The notes under the pieces: generated by a model | The model's input: only the letters and a program-made list of their open reading frames with translations | What the model was told of the DNA's origin: nothing | Databases searched by the model: none | From: Vicugna pacos | Lineage: Eukaryota > Chordata > Mammalia > Artiodactyla > Camelidae | NCBI RefSeq assembly: GCF_048564905.1 | Contig: NC_133014.1 | Span: 5,341,136-5,405,135 of the forward strand | DNA: 64,000 nucleotides | Direction of reading: 5' to 3' | Program-made: the position numbers and the translations under genes | Shown: positions 38,309 to 49,400 of the stretch, in pieces | How the letters are laid out: the number at the start of each line of letters is the position of its first letter | How positions within the stretch are numbered: the stretch's first letter is position 1

Positions 38309-39449
38309 ACTAGAGTTCAGTTTTCTCAAGGCAAACGGCAGCATCCCTTAGAAGCTACCTGGGTTTCGGAAGGGAGGGGAGATGGATACACATAGAGTTT
38401 CCACCCATCAGGGGTCCCAGAAGATTCCATCCGGGGTGTGTGGCTTCCAGCAGTTCTGGTCCAACGTCCTGCAGCTTTGAAAGCCAGGGTCACTCCCCCA
38501 TCACTCATTCCAGAAGCTGCAGACTTAGCTATAGATCAGTCTCTACTCTCAGAAGGACACCAGGGAGGAATTTTCCACTTAAATTTCCAGACACAACCCT
38601 GGATAAATCAACCAAACAAGCGCGTGCTGGAGGAAAGTTCATAAATACAGGAAAGGTCAACTGCAGGAAAGAGGCGCGGCAGGAAGTCCTCTGAGTCTCT
38701 GCAGGGGGCCTGGCGGGGGGGGGGGGGGCAGAAGGCGCTGAGGGATGGAGGCCCCCACCGCCCTCTCCCCGCGTTGGCCAGACAGCTCCTCGCATGCCAC
38801 GGAGGGCGCCAAGTGCGTTCACGGGTCTGTCTTCATCTCAGGCGACCTTTTGGGAAAAGAGCAGCCGTCCCTGGACCCTTCGTTAGCTGTGACTCAGCCT
38901 TCACTTTCTCACAGGCAGACTCATGATGTCACGTGGGTTTTGTCGCCGGCTCAGTCACCACAGGAAGGTGAGCCAAAAGGTAACAGGAGGACTCAACACC
39001 TGTATTTCACCTTCACGGACCATTCACCTCTCACCCTTACCTCCAAGCCACTCCCCACGCCCTCAGTTTCATCCTGGAGATCCGGGGCCACCCCCAAGGA
39101 CTGGGGACAAGTCTCCTGTCTAAGCCAAGCTGCTGAAACATGAGCAAAGTAGCAATGACCTTCAGCTCTCCTATAACCTGCCTTTTGTCCACTTCCATCG
39201 GCACCGACACCTTCTTTCTTCTGCAGATTTGGACACGAGCCCATCGCCATCTGACATGCAAATTCTGAGTCCTTACCTGCCAGCCTGCATTTCAGCTGCA
39301 AAGCCAGGTTAACACAGTCATTTGTATTTTCACCTTTTTCCATCCCTATTATTTCATTAAAAACTAGTGGAAATTAAAAATGAAAGTGCTGAAACTACTA
39401 AAAACAAAATTGAGAATGAGATGGGAATCGCTGGGTTTTCAAAATGGCA
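38309..39449. other. Intergenic, no gene; poly-G run
   Basis: A run of 14 G lies at 38715-38728. Otherwise unique sequence just downstream of the predicted IL1RL2 transcript end. Confidence 0.5.
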
Positions 39450-40114
39450 AATGGTTCGCCGAGGTTTATTTACACAGCTTCATCTTTAGCAGCTTAGCTA
39501 TGCGTTCAGTTGCTGAGATAAAATATTAAAGAATGTGTACAAACTAGTGGAAATGCGCATTTTAAGGACTGCATTGAGGGCCTGTGTATGTGGTCATTCA
39601 TTTATAAATGTTAGTCGCCAAGGAATCCTGCAGGATCCTTTTTCTGAAATTCACATGCACACCAGGCCCCCTTTGAGAGGACACATCCCAGGGTCTTGCC
39701 CTCTGTCCTGACACTGGGGCTTCTCTGTCTCTCTTTACCCTCTGAAGGGAATATTCCCAAAACAGAATGGGTGGGATTCCCAAAATTTTCACCAAGCCGC
39801 AAGCCAGAGACCACCCACTCACTGTGGTCCAGATTTTACTGCCTGGAGGGCAGTCAAATGGCCAGAGATAGTGCCACCTGCTCTCGGGGGCTCGAATGCT
39901 GAGACTCATGCTCAGTGGGTGTTCAGGAGCGTTCAGAGCCAGGAAGTTCATGAGGGCCTTGCAAAAAGGTGATGCCCTCAAGAAGCAGCTGTGATGAGAA
40001 GGAGCAAACAGACACAGGTCTTCTCAAAGGTACACAACAGCAAGCTTCGAGCAAACGGCCCCTGCAATGCATCCTGGTTTAACTGTGAGCTGCCCCAGGA
40101 CCACCAACTCTCCG
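39450..40114 (-). other. IL1RL2: IL1RL2 3' UTR with candidate poly(A) signal
   Basis: The region follows the TGA stop. On the minus strand an AATAAA hexamer lies at 39465-39470, about 645 nt past the stop, giving a 3' UTR of roughly 660 nt. This is the first canonical hexamer I found. The end point is a prediction; later sites are possible. Confidence 0.45.
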
Positions 40115-40533
40115 TCATGGGGTGAGGACCCCTACGCTGGCCTCCCTGCCGCTGGCCGTGAGGTCACAGGGCGTGTGCTGCAGCAGCTGGACTGGAGAAG
40201 AGGGTGGCCACCTTCTGGGTGGCATGCGGTATCTGACTTTTTTCCAAAACTTGGTCTTGGCACACTGGGACTGCTCTGTGAAGTCCCCGCTCCACTGGAC
40301 GGCCCCATGCTTCTGCCTGATGTACTGAATTGACTCCGGCAAGGCTGTGTAGTCCTCGACCTTCTCCAGCTCAATCAGGATGACCTTTATCCCGTCCTGG
40401 ATGAGAGCATTGTAGATGGCGATCTGTTCTTCTGACATGTTCCTTAGCAGGTCAAAGCTCAGGGCTTCAGGAACTATGATGACAATCAGTCTTCTGCACA
40501 ACTTAATGTTCTCGTCAATGACACTGACCACAG
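40115..40533 (-). CDS. IL1RL2: IL1RL2 last coding exon: TIR domain end and C-terminal tail
   Basis: The exon is entered in phase 1 after acceptor tgtttccag and holds 138 full codons plus a TGA stop at 40115-40117. It reads A-VVSVIDENIKLCRRLIVIIV, then SEEQIAIYNALIQDGIKVIL, ESIQYIRQKHGAVQWSGDFT, EQSQCAKTKFWKKVRYRMPP and QLLQHTPCDLTASGREASV-GVLTP. TIR box 3 (FW) is present. Up to QHTPC it follows human IL1RL2 closely. The last residues differ: human ends with a basic run (SRRKKCTLTTG), while here the tail is about four residues shorter and lacks that run. No frameshift that would restore the human tail was obvious. Confidence 0.97.
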
Positions 40534-40690
40534 CTGGAAACACAGAGAGAAGACTCAGAGCATCTCATGATTAAAACAGCCACAGACCAAGAACTACTCA
40601 GAATAATTTTATCACGCCTGATTCTGTATCTCCAAACTTAGCTAAAGGTCTGGTATATAGTATATGATAAATTACATATCATATTATAAA

Positions 40691-40870
40691 TTATATGATA
40701 AATACTTTTATTTTTTAAATATTATTTGATTTTTTAAATATTAAAAATGTTTTTATTTTAAAAATGAAAGTTTTTATCTCTTTGAATATGTATGTGGCAC
40801 ATTCATTTGAATATTACATATTCAAAGCGATAGATTTACATTATATGATAAACACTTTTATTTTTAAATA
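40691..40870. repeat. Direct repeat spaced 150 bp, AT-rich
   Basis: 40691-40720 and 40841-40870 both read ttatatgata-aayactttta followed by a T run and taaat, nearly identical over 30 bp. Between them is a perfect 8-bp inverted repeat, TTGAATAT-tac-ATATTCAA (about 40807-40825). Confidence 0.85.
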
Positions 40871-41499
40871 AATGGAATTTTGAAGGCTAGGACACATGTC
40901 GTTAGCTCAAATGTTGTATTAATCTTCATTACCAAATAACATATCCTAATGATTTCTTGGGAAGGAGAGGGGAGAATTCTTGAGATATCCAACTATGGAT
41001 AAAATTTGGTCTTTTTTAGAAATAAAGATCAAGTTTTACATCCTCCTTATTCTTAGGATATGAGAAGAGACTGTCACCTCCCCAAGAGTATGTTCTTCTT
41101 CTCTTTGGTTTATTTTAATATTGTCACTGCCTGGAACATTACCCGGCACACAGCAGGTGCTCAATAACCATTTGTTGACTAAGTGAATGAGTGAATGTTG
41201 ACATGCTTCTGAAATGAGAGCTCTTCCACATGTTTCCGACAAGCACTGGATCGAATGTTCATTTTCTCAGGGAGGATGATTTCACAGCTTACAAAGATGT
41301 GGACTGAAGCAGGCTTGCAGTCTCCCCATGTGCATGAGCATTCTACAGATGCAAACTACTTAGAAACCTTTTTAAATGATCCAGAGCAGGCCACTAAGTA
41401 GGAATCCTGGCTTCCTGGTGACCAGAAAAGGATATTTATTTCAAATACTAGCTGTTCCCTACATAGCCCTCTACAAAAGAGAAGGACAGGTTAAGAGGG

Positions 41500-41695
41500 A
41501 ACTTTTTATCTATCGAGTGTCCAGTATGTACTAAGCTCCACAGTGGTCCCTGCCCAGGTTTTACCTGATTCAATTCTCTCGTCTAAGTCAGTGAAACATT
41601 CTTACCCCCATTTGACAGATCAGACAACTGAGGTTCAAAGGTATTAACTGCAATGCCCGAAACCACACTTGTAATAAGTGGGGAAGTAAATAAAT
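41500..41695 (+). repeat. MIR SINE
   Basis: The order is agtgtccagtatgtactaag, cacagtggtccctgcccag, 'acccccatttgacagatcag', acaactgaggttcaaagg, as in MIR. Confidence 0.8.
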
Positions 41696-42152
41696 AACTT
41701 CTGTTTTATTTAGGTAGGGGAGGATTGGAGGAGGCTGAGGTTTATAAAACCAGCTTTAAACATGAGCTTATTTACATATGCAAAGAGATAGAAAACACTC
41801 AGCAGATAGTCTCAAGGATGGGACAGCAAATGGCCAGTTGTCTCCTTTCAGTCTCTTGGCCACGGCTGTGTGTATGTCATTACCAGCTGTTCATGCAAAT
41901 GGGTCAACCACATCCTTACTCGAAGTGAAAGTCACATAATTTCAACCAGGAATCCCAGGCATCCTGTGTAGGAGTGAGCCTGATGAGACAAGAGAACTTG
42001 GTCCTGAACTCCTCGGCTCAGAGGTTGTGGGGTGGGAGGCGTGATTCTGTGGGGAAGGCGAACAGAGTCCCCACCGTTTGTAAAATGAAGGAAGAGAGAG
42101 GATCCTTTCCATTTTGTTCATTTGTTGTTTTTAGACCTCACTGAAAACATAC

Positions 42153-42314
42153 CTTGTCCAGGAAATTCATCCCTGCCAAATATAAACAACTTGTATCCAC
42201 ACTGCCTCTCCAGCACCTCGGGCAGAATCTTCAGCACCAGTGTGTCCACGTCATGGCTCTGGCTTTCTCTCTGAGGCTTGGGGTATAAGACGTATGCATC
42301 ATACAGCTTCCCAT
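42153..42314 (-). CDS. IL1RL2: IL1RL2 exon: TIR domain, first part
   Basis: The exon is 162 bp, entered and left in phase 1, with acceptor ccttttcag and donor gtatgt. It encodes D-GKLYDAYVLYPKPQRESQ, then SHDVDTLVLKILPEVLERQC and GYKLFIFGRDEFPGQ. TIR box 1 (YDAY) and box 2 (GRDEFPG, the BB loop that contacts other TIR domains) are both intact. Human differs only at scattered positions (KPHKESQRHAVDALVLNILPE). Confidence 0.97.
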
Positions 42315-42499
42315 CTGAAAAGGAAATGGGACAAGCTCGTGAAATTATCTTATGTTAATAGAGTGAAAACCTGAGTTGCTACCATGATGTCCTTTTTGCT
42401 CCAGTTCAGTGACTTCAGAGTGCCCATTGGCTGACTTGGTGCCAAGCACTGCATCTCATTCTTTCAACACTAAATTTTCACTCCACTTTCTTCTTGCAT

Positions 42500-42880
42500 G
42501 GTTTTTGAGAAGTTGAATGTTATTCACATCATTAGTGTTTCAAATATTTCTGTTCCTCCTTTCTTCTCCTACTGGTACGCCCACAACATGTATGTTACCC
42601 ACTCTGTAGTTTTCTCACGCTCGTTGGATATTTTGCACTTCTTTTTTCAGTCTTTGTTCTCTCTGCTTTTCAGTTTGGGAGGTTTCTACTGACATATCCC
42701 CAAGCTCAGAGATCCTTTCCTTAGCCATGTCCAGTCTATTAATAAGCCTATCAGAAGCATTCTTCATTTTTCTTATAGTTTTTTTCTTTTTTTAATAATC
42801 ACTAGCATTTCGTTTTGGTTATTTCTTAGGATTTTCATTCTCTGATCATATTGCCCATCTGTTCTTGCAAGCAAAATATT
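42500..42880 (-). repeat. Old L1 5'-region fragment, antisense
   Basis: T-rich with 'ttcttctcctactggtacgc', 'ccccaagctcagagatcctt', a later tcgttttggttatttcttag; these are the reverse complement of the L1M upstream region. Confidence 0.6.
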
Positions 42881-42884
42881 TGAA

Positions 42885-43140
42885 ACACTAATGATCAAGA
42901 GTCTCTCCAAATTAATGTCAGACACCAAACCACAGATCCAGGAAGCTCAAATAACACCAGTTAGGATAAATACCAAGAACACCAGTTAGGACAATACCGA
43001 ATAAAACCAACAAAGAAAACTACACCTAAGCATACTGTTTTCAAACTACAAAATAAAAGGTAAGGAAAAAAAAAAAAGATCCTGAAAGAAGCCAGACAAA
43101 AAAAGACACTTCACTTACAGGAAAACAAAGATGTGAATGA
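42885..43140 (+). repeat. Old L1 fragment, sense
   Basis: 'ccaaaccacagatccaggaa' followed by gctcaaataacacc, a duplicated aacaccagttagga segment, and 'cctgaaagaagccagacaaa' are L1M landmarks. The orientation is opposite to the adjacent L1M piece. Confidence 0.65.
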
Positions 43141-43759
43141 CATTCAACTCTCCCTTGCATGAGTTTTTGGCGTTTTCATCCTAACATGCATTGAAGACAC
43201 TAGGAGAAAAGCCACATGAAACATGCTTTTCTATTTAACATGAGAACATTGTTGCAGACTAGGTTCATGACATCATACACTTTGAAGAGGAGGTCTCCCT
43301 ATTAAAAAACTTTCCTCGGAGATTGCCCCAGAAAAAGCCACGTGCTTTCACGAGCGATTGAAAGGTTTGTATGAACAGCACCATGAACCTGGTCATGGCT
43401 TTGTCTTCACTTCTAAAGCCAGGGCATCTTTAAAAACTATCCAAGGTGGGTTTAACGACTCTCCCCCTAGCTTCTTTTACCAATCTACCCTTGGGTCACT
43501 GGACCTATTTTTTTGTTTTTAATTGTCTGTTCTATACATATATTCCCCACAAATAAAGTGAGGCATATACAGGTCTCTTCACTAGATTTGTCAACCAATC
43601 CTTGTATCTGTGTACACACATACACTCCTGGAAGAAGAATTTTTAAAGCACCTCCTGTGATTTAATAGACAATATACAGAACTTGTGGACTTTTGCCAGG
43701 CCTGTCCATGACTCTTAATAAGACAGATGATTGGATTAAAGAAGTTCTGGAAAAAAAAC

Positions 43760-44265
43760 AAAACAAAAAAAAAAGAAGTTGTGGTATATGCATGCAATGG
43801 AATACTACTCAGCCATAAAAAGGAATGCTATGATGCCATTTGTAGCAACATGGATGGGCCTAGAGATGATCACACTAAGTGAAGTAAACAGGCAAAGACA
43901 AATATTACATATTATCACTTATATGTAGAATCTAAGAAAGTGATACAAATGAACTTATTTCCAAAACAGAAACAGACTCACAAACATAGAAAACAAACTT
44001 ATGGTTATCAATGTAGGAAGGAGGGAAGGTAGAATTAGGAATTTGGGATTAGTAGATGCAAATTACTATATACAAAATAGATAAACAACAAGGTCCTAAT
44101 GAATAGCACAGGGAACCACATTCAGTACCTTATAATAACCTATAATGAAAAAGAATTTGATAAAGAATATATATATATATGTAACTAAATCACTTGCTGT
44201 ACACCAGAAGCTAGCACAACATTGTAAATCAACTAAACCTCAACAAGAAAAAAATTTTTAAAAAA
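43760..44265 (+). mobile_element. 5'-truncated L1 3' end, sense
   Basis: Begins near the ORF2 end ('gtggtatatgcatgcaatgg', then aatactactcagccataaaaagg), continues through the 3' UTR (acaaggtcctaatgaatagc, 'cttgctgtacaccagaagct') and ends 'cattgtaaatcaactaaacc' plus an A-rich tail. It is preceded by an A-rich stretch. No certain target duplication was found. Confidence 0.88.
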
Positions 44266-46343
44266 AAACTAAGTTATACACATCTAACTATTAATCTTAT
44301 GTGGGGCTGGACTAATCTGGTTAGAACTGACAGCTGATCCTGAGGACACAATTCCTCTCTCTTCCTCATTTGTCTTTGCCATCCATTACTCCACATGTTC
44401 CTGTAGAACCAGAAAATCTCCTCAAGGGACACAAAGCTGGAAACAGCATCTGAGACCCATCTCAGAGTCTCATCATTCACTGCCCAAGTCACACTCAAAC
44501 GGAAATCGGAGGCCAGTTCTCAGACTGAGTGGTAGCAAATTTAATCACAAAGGACGCATGTGCTTTTCTGACTGGGGGAAAAAAAAAGAAGACGGCTGGC
44601 TGGCTGTAGGTTCCCATCCCCAAGGCCTCAGCCCACTGGTTCCGAGAATTTGAGCAGCAGCCCTGTGTGAGCAGAGGGTGGGGCTCCCCGAGTCATTCAT
44701 CCGTGGTCACTCATCCGCCTGGCTTCCCCTGCTCGGTCAGGCGCGATTCCTTTTTTCTCTTCCTGCTACACGTGACCTCACTAGCAGGCAGCATCATCAG
44801 GCACTCAGCATCCACGATCCTGGGATCCCAGTGAGTCAGGGCCAGGGTTCCGGGAGCACCCCCAGGCCCAAGCAGTCCCCTGTCAGTCAACAGCCAGAGC
44901 AGCGCTGAGTCAGAAAAGACAGGCTGCCCTGACGTCTCTCTCAAGCAGATGCTGGAGGAGCGCAGGCGGGGGGCGGCAGCGGGGGTGCTTCCGCGGAACA
45001 GCCCTGCAGGGACCACAGCCCGAAACAGGAGCCCCGCAGCCCAGCCCACCGCCCGCGGCACCAGCAGAGCTTCCGGCTGCATCCCATGTGCAAAGCTGAC
45101 TTTTTCCACCAGGGAATTTTGCCATCAAAAAAGAATTCATTGCTTTCCAGGCCTAAGAGCCTCCAAATCTGAATTCTGCAATTTAACTTAAACTCCAGGT
45201 TCAGACACCTATGCTTTATCAAACGTGTGAACAAACACGTGGTTTTTATATGCAAAGCAGGCACGTTGTGTAAATAACGTTCTTCTGGGAAACAAGGATT
45301 CATAAGACGTGTGTGGACACCCACTTCCCTGAGTTCCTGTGAGCATCGCAAGTCTCTGGGCTTGAAAGGGAGACCTCTGTGCATCTCCGTGCAGGAGAGC
45401 TGCACAGACCTCTCTCAGGCGTGTCTTAATTTCTCCATCCAATTACGGGACATTAAACAGATGTATTACTTTTTCAAGGCCTTGATAGATCACATCCACT
45501 CAGAGACAAAAAGAAAATAGCACGGAGTTCAAGGCAGAATGTCAGATTCGGGATCACACTGGGACACGTCTGTAGTGACCAGAGCCGGCAGGACACGGCT
45601 CCCAGACCAAGGTGAAGCCCCGGGCACCCCAGCAGGGGCAGCTTGCTTGGACCTTCAGACAACAAGGGGTATGTGCTGGGACCCTCAATGCTTTCCTGAA
45701 TTTCGACCCAGCTACTCCTGCAGGACTGTATGAGGCAGACTCAGATCACTGTCCCTTCTCCTCTGCCCGCCTTCCTTCCTCCCTTCTATAGCCAAGAAAG
45801 AGAAGAGAATTTCCTGTCTAAGATCACACAGGGAGTAAGTGGAGAACTCAGGTTCAAACTCAGCTGTCTCTCTCCAAACTTGAGAATTGGAGGCTTAAAC
45901 TTTGTCACGCGCCAAGTCTGAGCCCTGAGGAGCTGCGAACACCGGCAGCCCCTCACCCTCCGGAATGTAACTTCTGTGCCCGCATCCACTGTGTTTGACG
46001 AGAGCTCACAGATAGAGCACACTGGGCTCCAGGAGAGTCTCTTCTTTTGCAAACACCAGTGGATGTGAGAACTTTTCTAAAACAGTTGCAGTGGGAGCCA
46101 GAAGATGATCTCCTTCTGCCACTTGATCACTCCTAACCTGAAAGCCTTATGTAACTAAACAATGCTGGTGGCTATGGGCAAATCACTTCTCTGAAGTTTG
46201 AGAGGTTCCAGGGAGATCATTTTCTCTAAATGTGCCAACAGCAGGAAAGGCAAGCTAGTAAACATGATCAAGTATATTTACAACGGTTATACGGACAAGC
46301 GGACACCTTCACAAAGCATGTTTCAGTGATTACCCGCACTCAC

Positions 46344-46487
46344 CTTCCACGGTCCCTGGAGAATGGAAGGCACTTCGATACCAAAGTACGATGTCGATCT
46401 TAAAAATGTTGTAGACACACACAGCAGACACTGCCGCGCCTGTCAGGGCGAGCAGTCCTCCTATCAGGTAAGCTCGGAAATCTGGAA
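46344..46487 (-). CDS. IL1RL2: IL1RL2 exon: transmembrane segment
   Basis: The exon is 144 bp, entered and left in phase 1, with acceptor cacctgtag and donor gtgagt. It encodes PDFRAY, then a hydrophobic stretch LIGGLLALTGAAVSAVCVY that serves as the single membrane helix, then NIFKIDIVLWYRSAFHSPGTVE leading to the TIR domain. Human has the same layout (PDFRAYLIGGLIALVAVAV, NIFKIDIVLWYRSAFHS). The exon is an exact multiple of three, so its skipping would keep the frame and remove the membrane anchor. A camelid SINE with a long GAAA tail lies about 175-480 nt upstream of it in the pre-mRNA. Confidence 0.96.
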
Positions 46488-46661
46488 CTACAGGTGACAA
46501 CCAGAAACACCCGAAAGAAATAATAAAAGAATAACATTACTACAGGGAGTCAGTTACACACTTTACTTATACAGCCCATTACAAATGCCAAATGAAACTA
46601 TTTACACGTCAGTGAGGACACTACCGAAACAGCTCTTTACAGTTAAGGAATAGGTACTGTT

Positions 46662-46774
46662 CGGGGAGGGTACAGCTCCATGGTAGAGCGCGTGCTTAGC
46701 ATGCACAAGGTCCTTGGTTCAGTCCCCAGTCCCTCCATTAAAAAAGAAAAGAAAAGAAAAGAAAGAAAGAAAAA

Positions 46775-46841
<67 letters not shown>

Positions 46842-46882
46842 GAAAGAAAGGAAAGAAAGGAAGAAAGGAAGAAAGGAAGAAA

Positions 46883-46964
<82 letters not shown>

Positions 46965-46968
46965 AAAG
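46662..46968 (+). mobile_element. Camelid Vic-type SINE with long GAAA tail
   Basis: The head is tRNA-Ala-like. The box A region has tacagctccatggtagagcg, the anticodon-arm region is 'tgcttagcatgcac', and box B is ggttcagtccc (46716-46726). This matches the camelid Vic SINE consensus I recall. It is followed by an expanded (GAAA)n tract, 46740-46968, with GGAAA-type interruptions in the middle. It is not a working tRNA gene: the head continues directly into an A-rich tail and the acceptor ends do not pair well. Confidence 0.85.
46740..46968. repeat. (GAAA)n polypurine microsatellite
   Basis: About 229 bp of almost pure purine on the plus strand, in two cleaner blocks around an interrupted centre. 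In the IL1RL2 pre-mRNA it reads as repeated CUUU. Confidence 0.98.
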
Positions 46969-49089
46969 ACTAGATATGGGGAATAGTATAATCTGGCCTG
47001 CACTGAGGATTTTAGGAAGAACATGTGCTCTTACAGGGAACCTGGGGAGGGAAATTCTGCAGACCCTGAGCTCCTGATGGTGGATGCAGTGTGCTTCTGA
47101 CTCCATGGAGACTGCTTTCAGAGCACACCTGGCCAGGCCCTCCTGAGTCAGCACCGCACGCCCCAGGGGAGGAGCCTGAGCACGTTTGTTGGGAAAGTTC
47201 CCCCAAGTGGTTCTGCTGCCCATTTTGATGATCCTACTGTTCTAGCCGCCTTCCCAGTTACTCAAAATTGAGCAGCAGGACTCCCATCACATATAGTCAT
47301 CAGTTGCCTCCCCTGGAAGCCACCTCCACTGGCTCCAAAAAACTGGCCGGGAGCCAGACTCCCACTCCATCCTCTCTGGGCCAGCAGAGCCCGGGCCGGG
47401 CACCTGCCTGCAAGACAGTCTCAGGAAGGGTGTTAACACCCTGCTCTGCTTGGTGAGCACGTTGCCGGGCAATTAAGGCAAAAGCAGTGGGCAGGAGATA
47501 ACCAAGGAGCAGAACCAGTCCTGCTGGATCTCCAAGCCCCAGAAAACATGCTCCTACACATCCAAGAGGGACGGCACAGCCTTCCCCCTCACCGCAGCCC
47601 GACGTGTCACCAAAGAAGGAGGCTCGAGGAAGGAGAGAGTTAGAAAAGAGGAAGAGGGAGAGGGAAGAGAAATCCTCCCCATTCTTAGAACCCACCACAC
47701 ATCCACCACTTCCTTCATCCACCCTCCCTTCCTCATCCTCCGGCCCCCACTGGAAAGTGTGTGGGACTTGGGGGGTGGGGCAGTGGGGAGGAAGCTCACC
47801 AAATAGACAATCACAACCCTCCCTGGGCCGCAGCATGTTGCAGACATTTTGCAAAGAAATCCCTATGCATGCTTACATGTCCTTAAGTCCATGGCGCAAT
47901 AACGCACAATAACTAAAAACACATTCTGCGGCCCCCAAAATATCGATCCATTGATTAAGTCCCAACACAGCCAAGTGGATCTGCTCTGCACGCTGGTGTC
48001 CAGTTGGTCCTGACCACTTGTTTGAACCTTTAGCTTCTATCTGATGGATTCTCCTCCTTGTCACCCCCCACTTCTCTTCGCCTTTTACCAGCTCTTGGAG
48101 CAATAGTGCCACCTCTCCCTTTGGGAGAATGTGTGTCTGGGGACCTTTACTGTACGCTTCAGGGACATTGGTGTTATAACCAGTCGTGATAAGAAGATCG
48201 TGCTCACAACATTTATGAGACACAAAAAGTCCCCAGGAAGTAGACAGGAGTGCTGGCCTGAGACTCTGGAGGTGATCGTCCACTGCATTCAGGAGTGTCG
48301 ATACCCTCTGTTCTGTACATGAGCTAAAAGACGCTGAAATTTGAAACAGGAAATTAATGAATAAGCTCAAAGGGAGTGTGGGCTTTGAAACTGAAATGCA
48401 TGGAAAAGTATCTGTTGAGACACCAGGTGTCTTGTTGAAGGCTCTATTTAAGGCAGTAACTCACCATTTGGGTCCATACCACCAGCCTTAAACTGAGATG
48501 GTTGCTGCGAACAAGTGTTTAAAACAAACTCAGAGATGGGCAGCACCCACTCCCTGCTTCACACAAATCGGACAAGACTCACATCTGGGAGCGTCTTTAA
48601 CAAAAATCAGGAAGTCAAATGGAGAAGCGGTCAGCTCACCTCTGGTCTCAATACACCAGCAAGAGGTTTGGATTTGAGAGGGTTTGTTCCTCGGAATTTA
48701 GGGAAAACAAAACAAAAGGCATTAATTATGTCCAAAAATACACTGCATGTGAGGCATGAAATAAGTGCCGATAGGAACAAAGATGAGTGTGGTAAATATA
48801 GGCTTCTTAACTGACCTAAAACAAAGGAGACAAACGACCCTTCCCTTCTCCTGTACCATCAGCAGGTGTTAAAAAGCTGGTAACAGCATCCGTGGCTCTG
48901 AGCCTGGACTCTTCCTCAGAATCCTTCTGAACACAATGCTTCCACGTGGTCAGTATTGACCCAGCAACATACACTGGTCATCCTCATTCTAGGCTGAAGC
49001 AGATTTCAGTTATAAGCACTTTGGGTCTCACGCGATTTCTAAGGCTTCCCACAGCCAGCCAGCCCTCTCTTCTCTGGGGTGAATCCTGA

Positions 49090-49400
49090 GGTAGTCTTCC
49101 CAGCAATTTTACTCCTAATGAGGTATCACAGAGGAATGCGTCTACCTGAGCACCAGGACCGACATCCAGGAACTTCCACAGCAGCGTGATTGGTTAACAG
49201 TCCCAAACTGCCAACAACTCACATGACCATGTACTGATAGCAGAATGGATGCACGGCTACCTAGTTACTCAATGCAAGGGGCTCCACCAAGGGAGATGAA
49301 CACCCCGCAGCTGCACACTACATAACAGACGCATCGGCGAGCCCAGACCCAAGAACAGAAGCAACACATGAAAGAAAACCTACTATACAATTAATCTCTT
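49090..49400 (+). repeat. Old L1M-like fragment, sense
   Basis: 'cccagcaattttactcctaa', ccgacatccaggaacttcca, and agcagaatggatgcacgg follow the L1 3' order (cf. first-strand 'gcaattccactcctagg' in L1M), but diverged. Confidence 0.5.

Larger units (their letters stand above)
40534..42152 (-). other. IL1RL2: IL1RL2 last intron
   Basis: Intron of 1,619 bp separating the two TIR exons. It has a very AT-rich left part (40640-40880) with a 150-bp spaced direct repeat. An L2/MIR tail lies at about 41105-41200 (aggtgctcaataaccatttg), and a plus-sense MIR at about 41500-41695 ('acccccatttgacagatcag'). Confidence 0.85.
42315..46343 (-). other. IL1RL2: IL1RL2 intron between TM and TIR exons
   Basis: Intron of 4,029 bp. 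It holds an antisense L1M piece (42500-42880), a sense L1M piece (42885-43140), a young L1 3' end (43760-44265) and MIR-like debris (about 45790-45900). The stretch 43140-43740 matches no repeat I know. The region 44500-45780 is unique and GC-richer. Confidence 0.85.

Noticed and set aside
1-39000. Exons of IL1RL1 (ST2)
   Set aside because: No Ig or TIR phrase of IL1RL1 was found in any frame. In other mammals the gap between the two genes is larger than the 39 kb seen here.
46662-46738. Possible functional tRNA-Ala gene
   Set aside because: It resembles tRNA-Ala only as a SINE head. The ends do not form a good acceptor stem, and it runs into an A-rich tail without a terminator.
46680-47223. 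Several open frames of K/E/R or F/L/S repeats
   Set aside because: They are translations of the GAAA microsatellite in different frames.
47300-47854. 184-codon minus-strand frame
   Set aside because: Overlaps two other long frames in the same interval, with no domain or conservation evidence; likely chance in GC-rich DNA.
47873-48370. 165-codon minus-strand frame inside an IL1RL2 intron
   Set aside because: It looks more protein-like than most, but no family is recognised, and one or two frames this long are expected by chance in the window. Not called a gene without homologues or transcript support.
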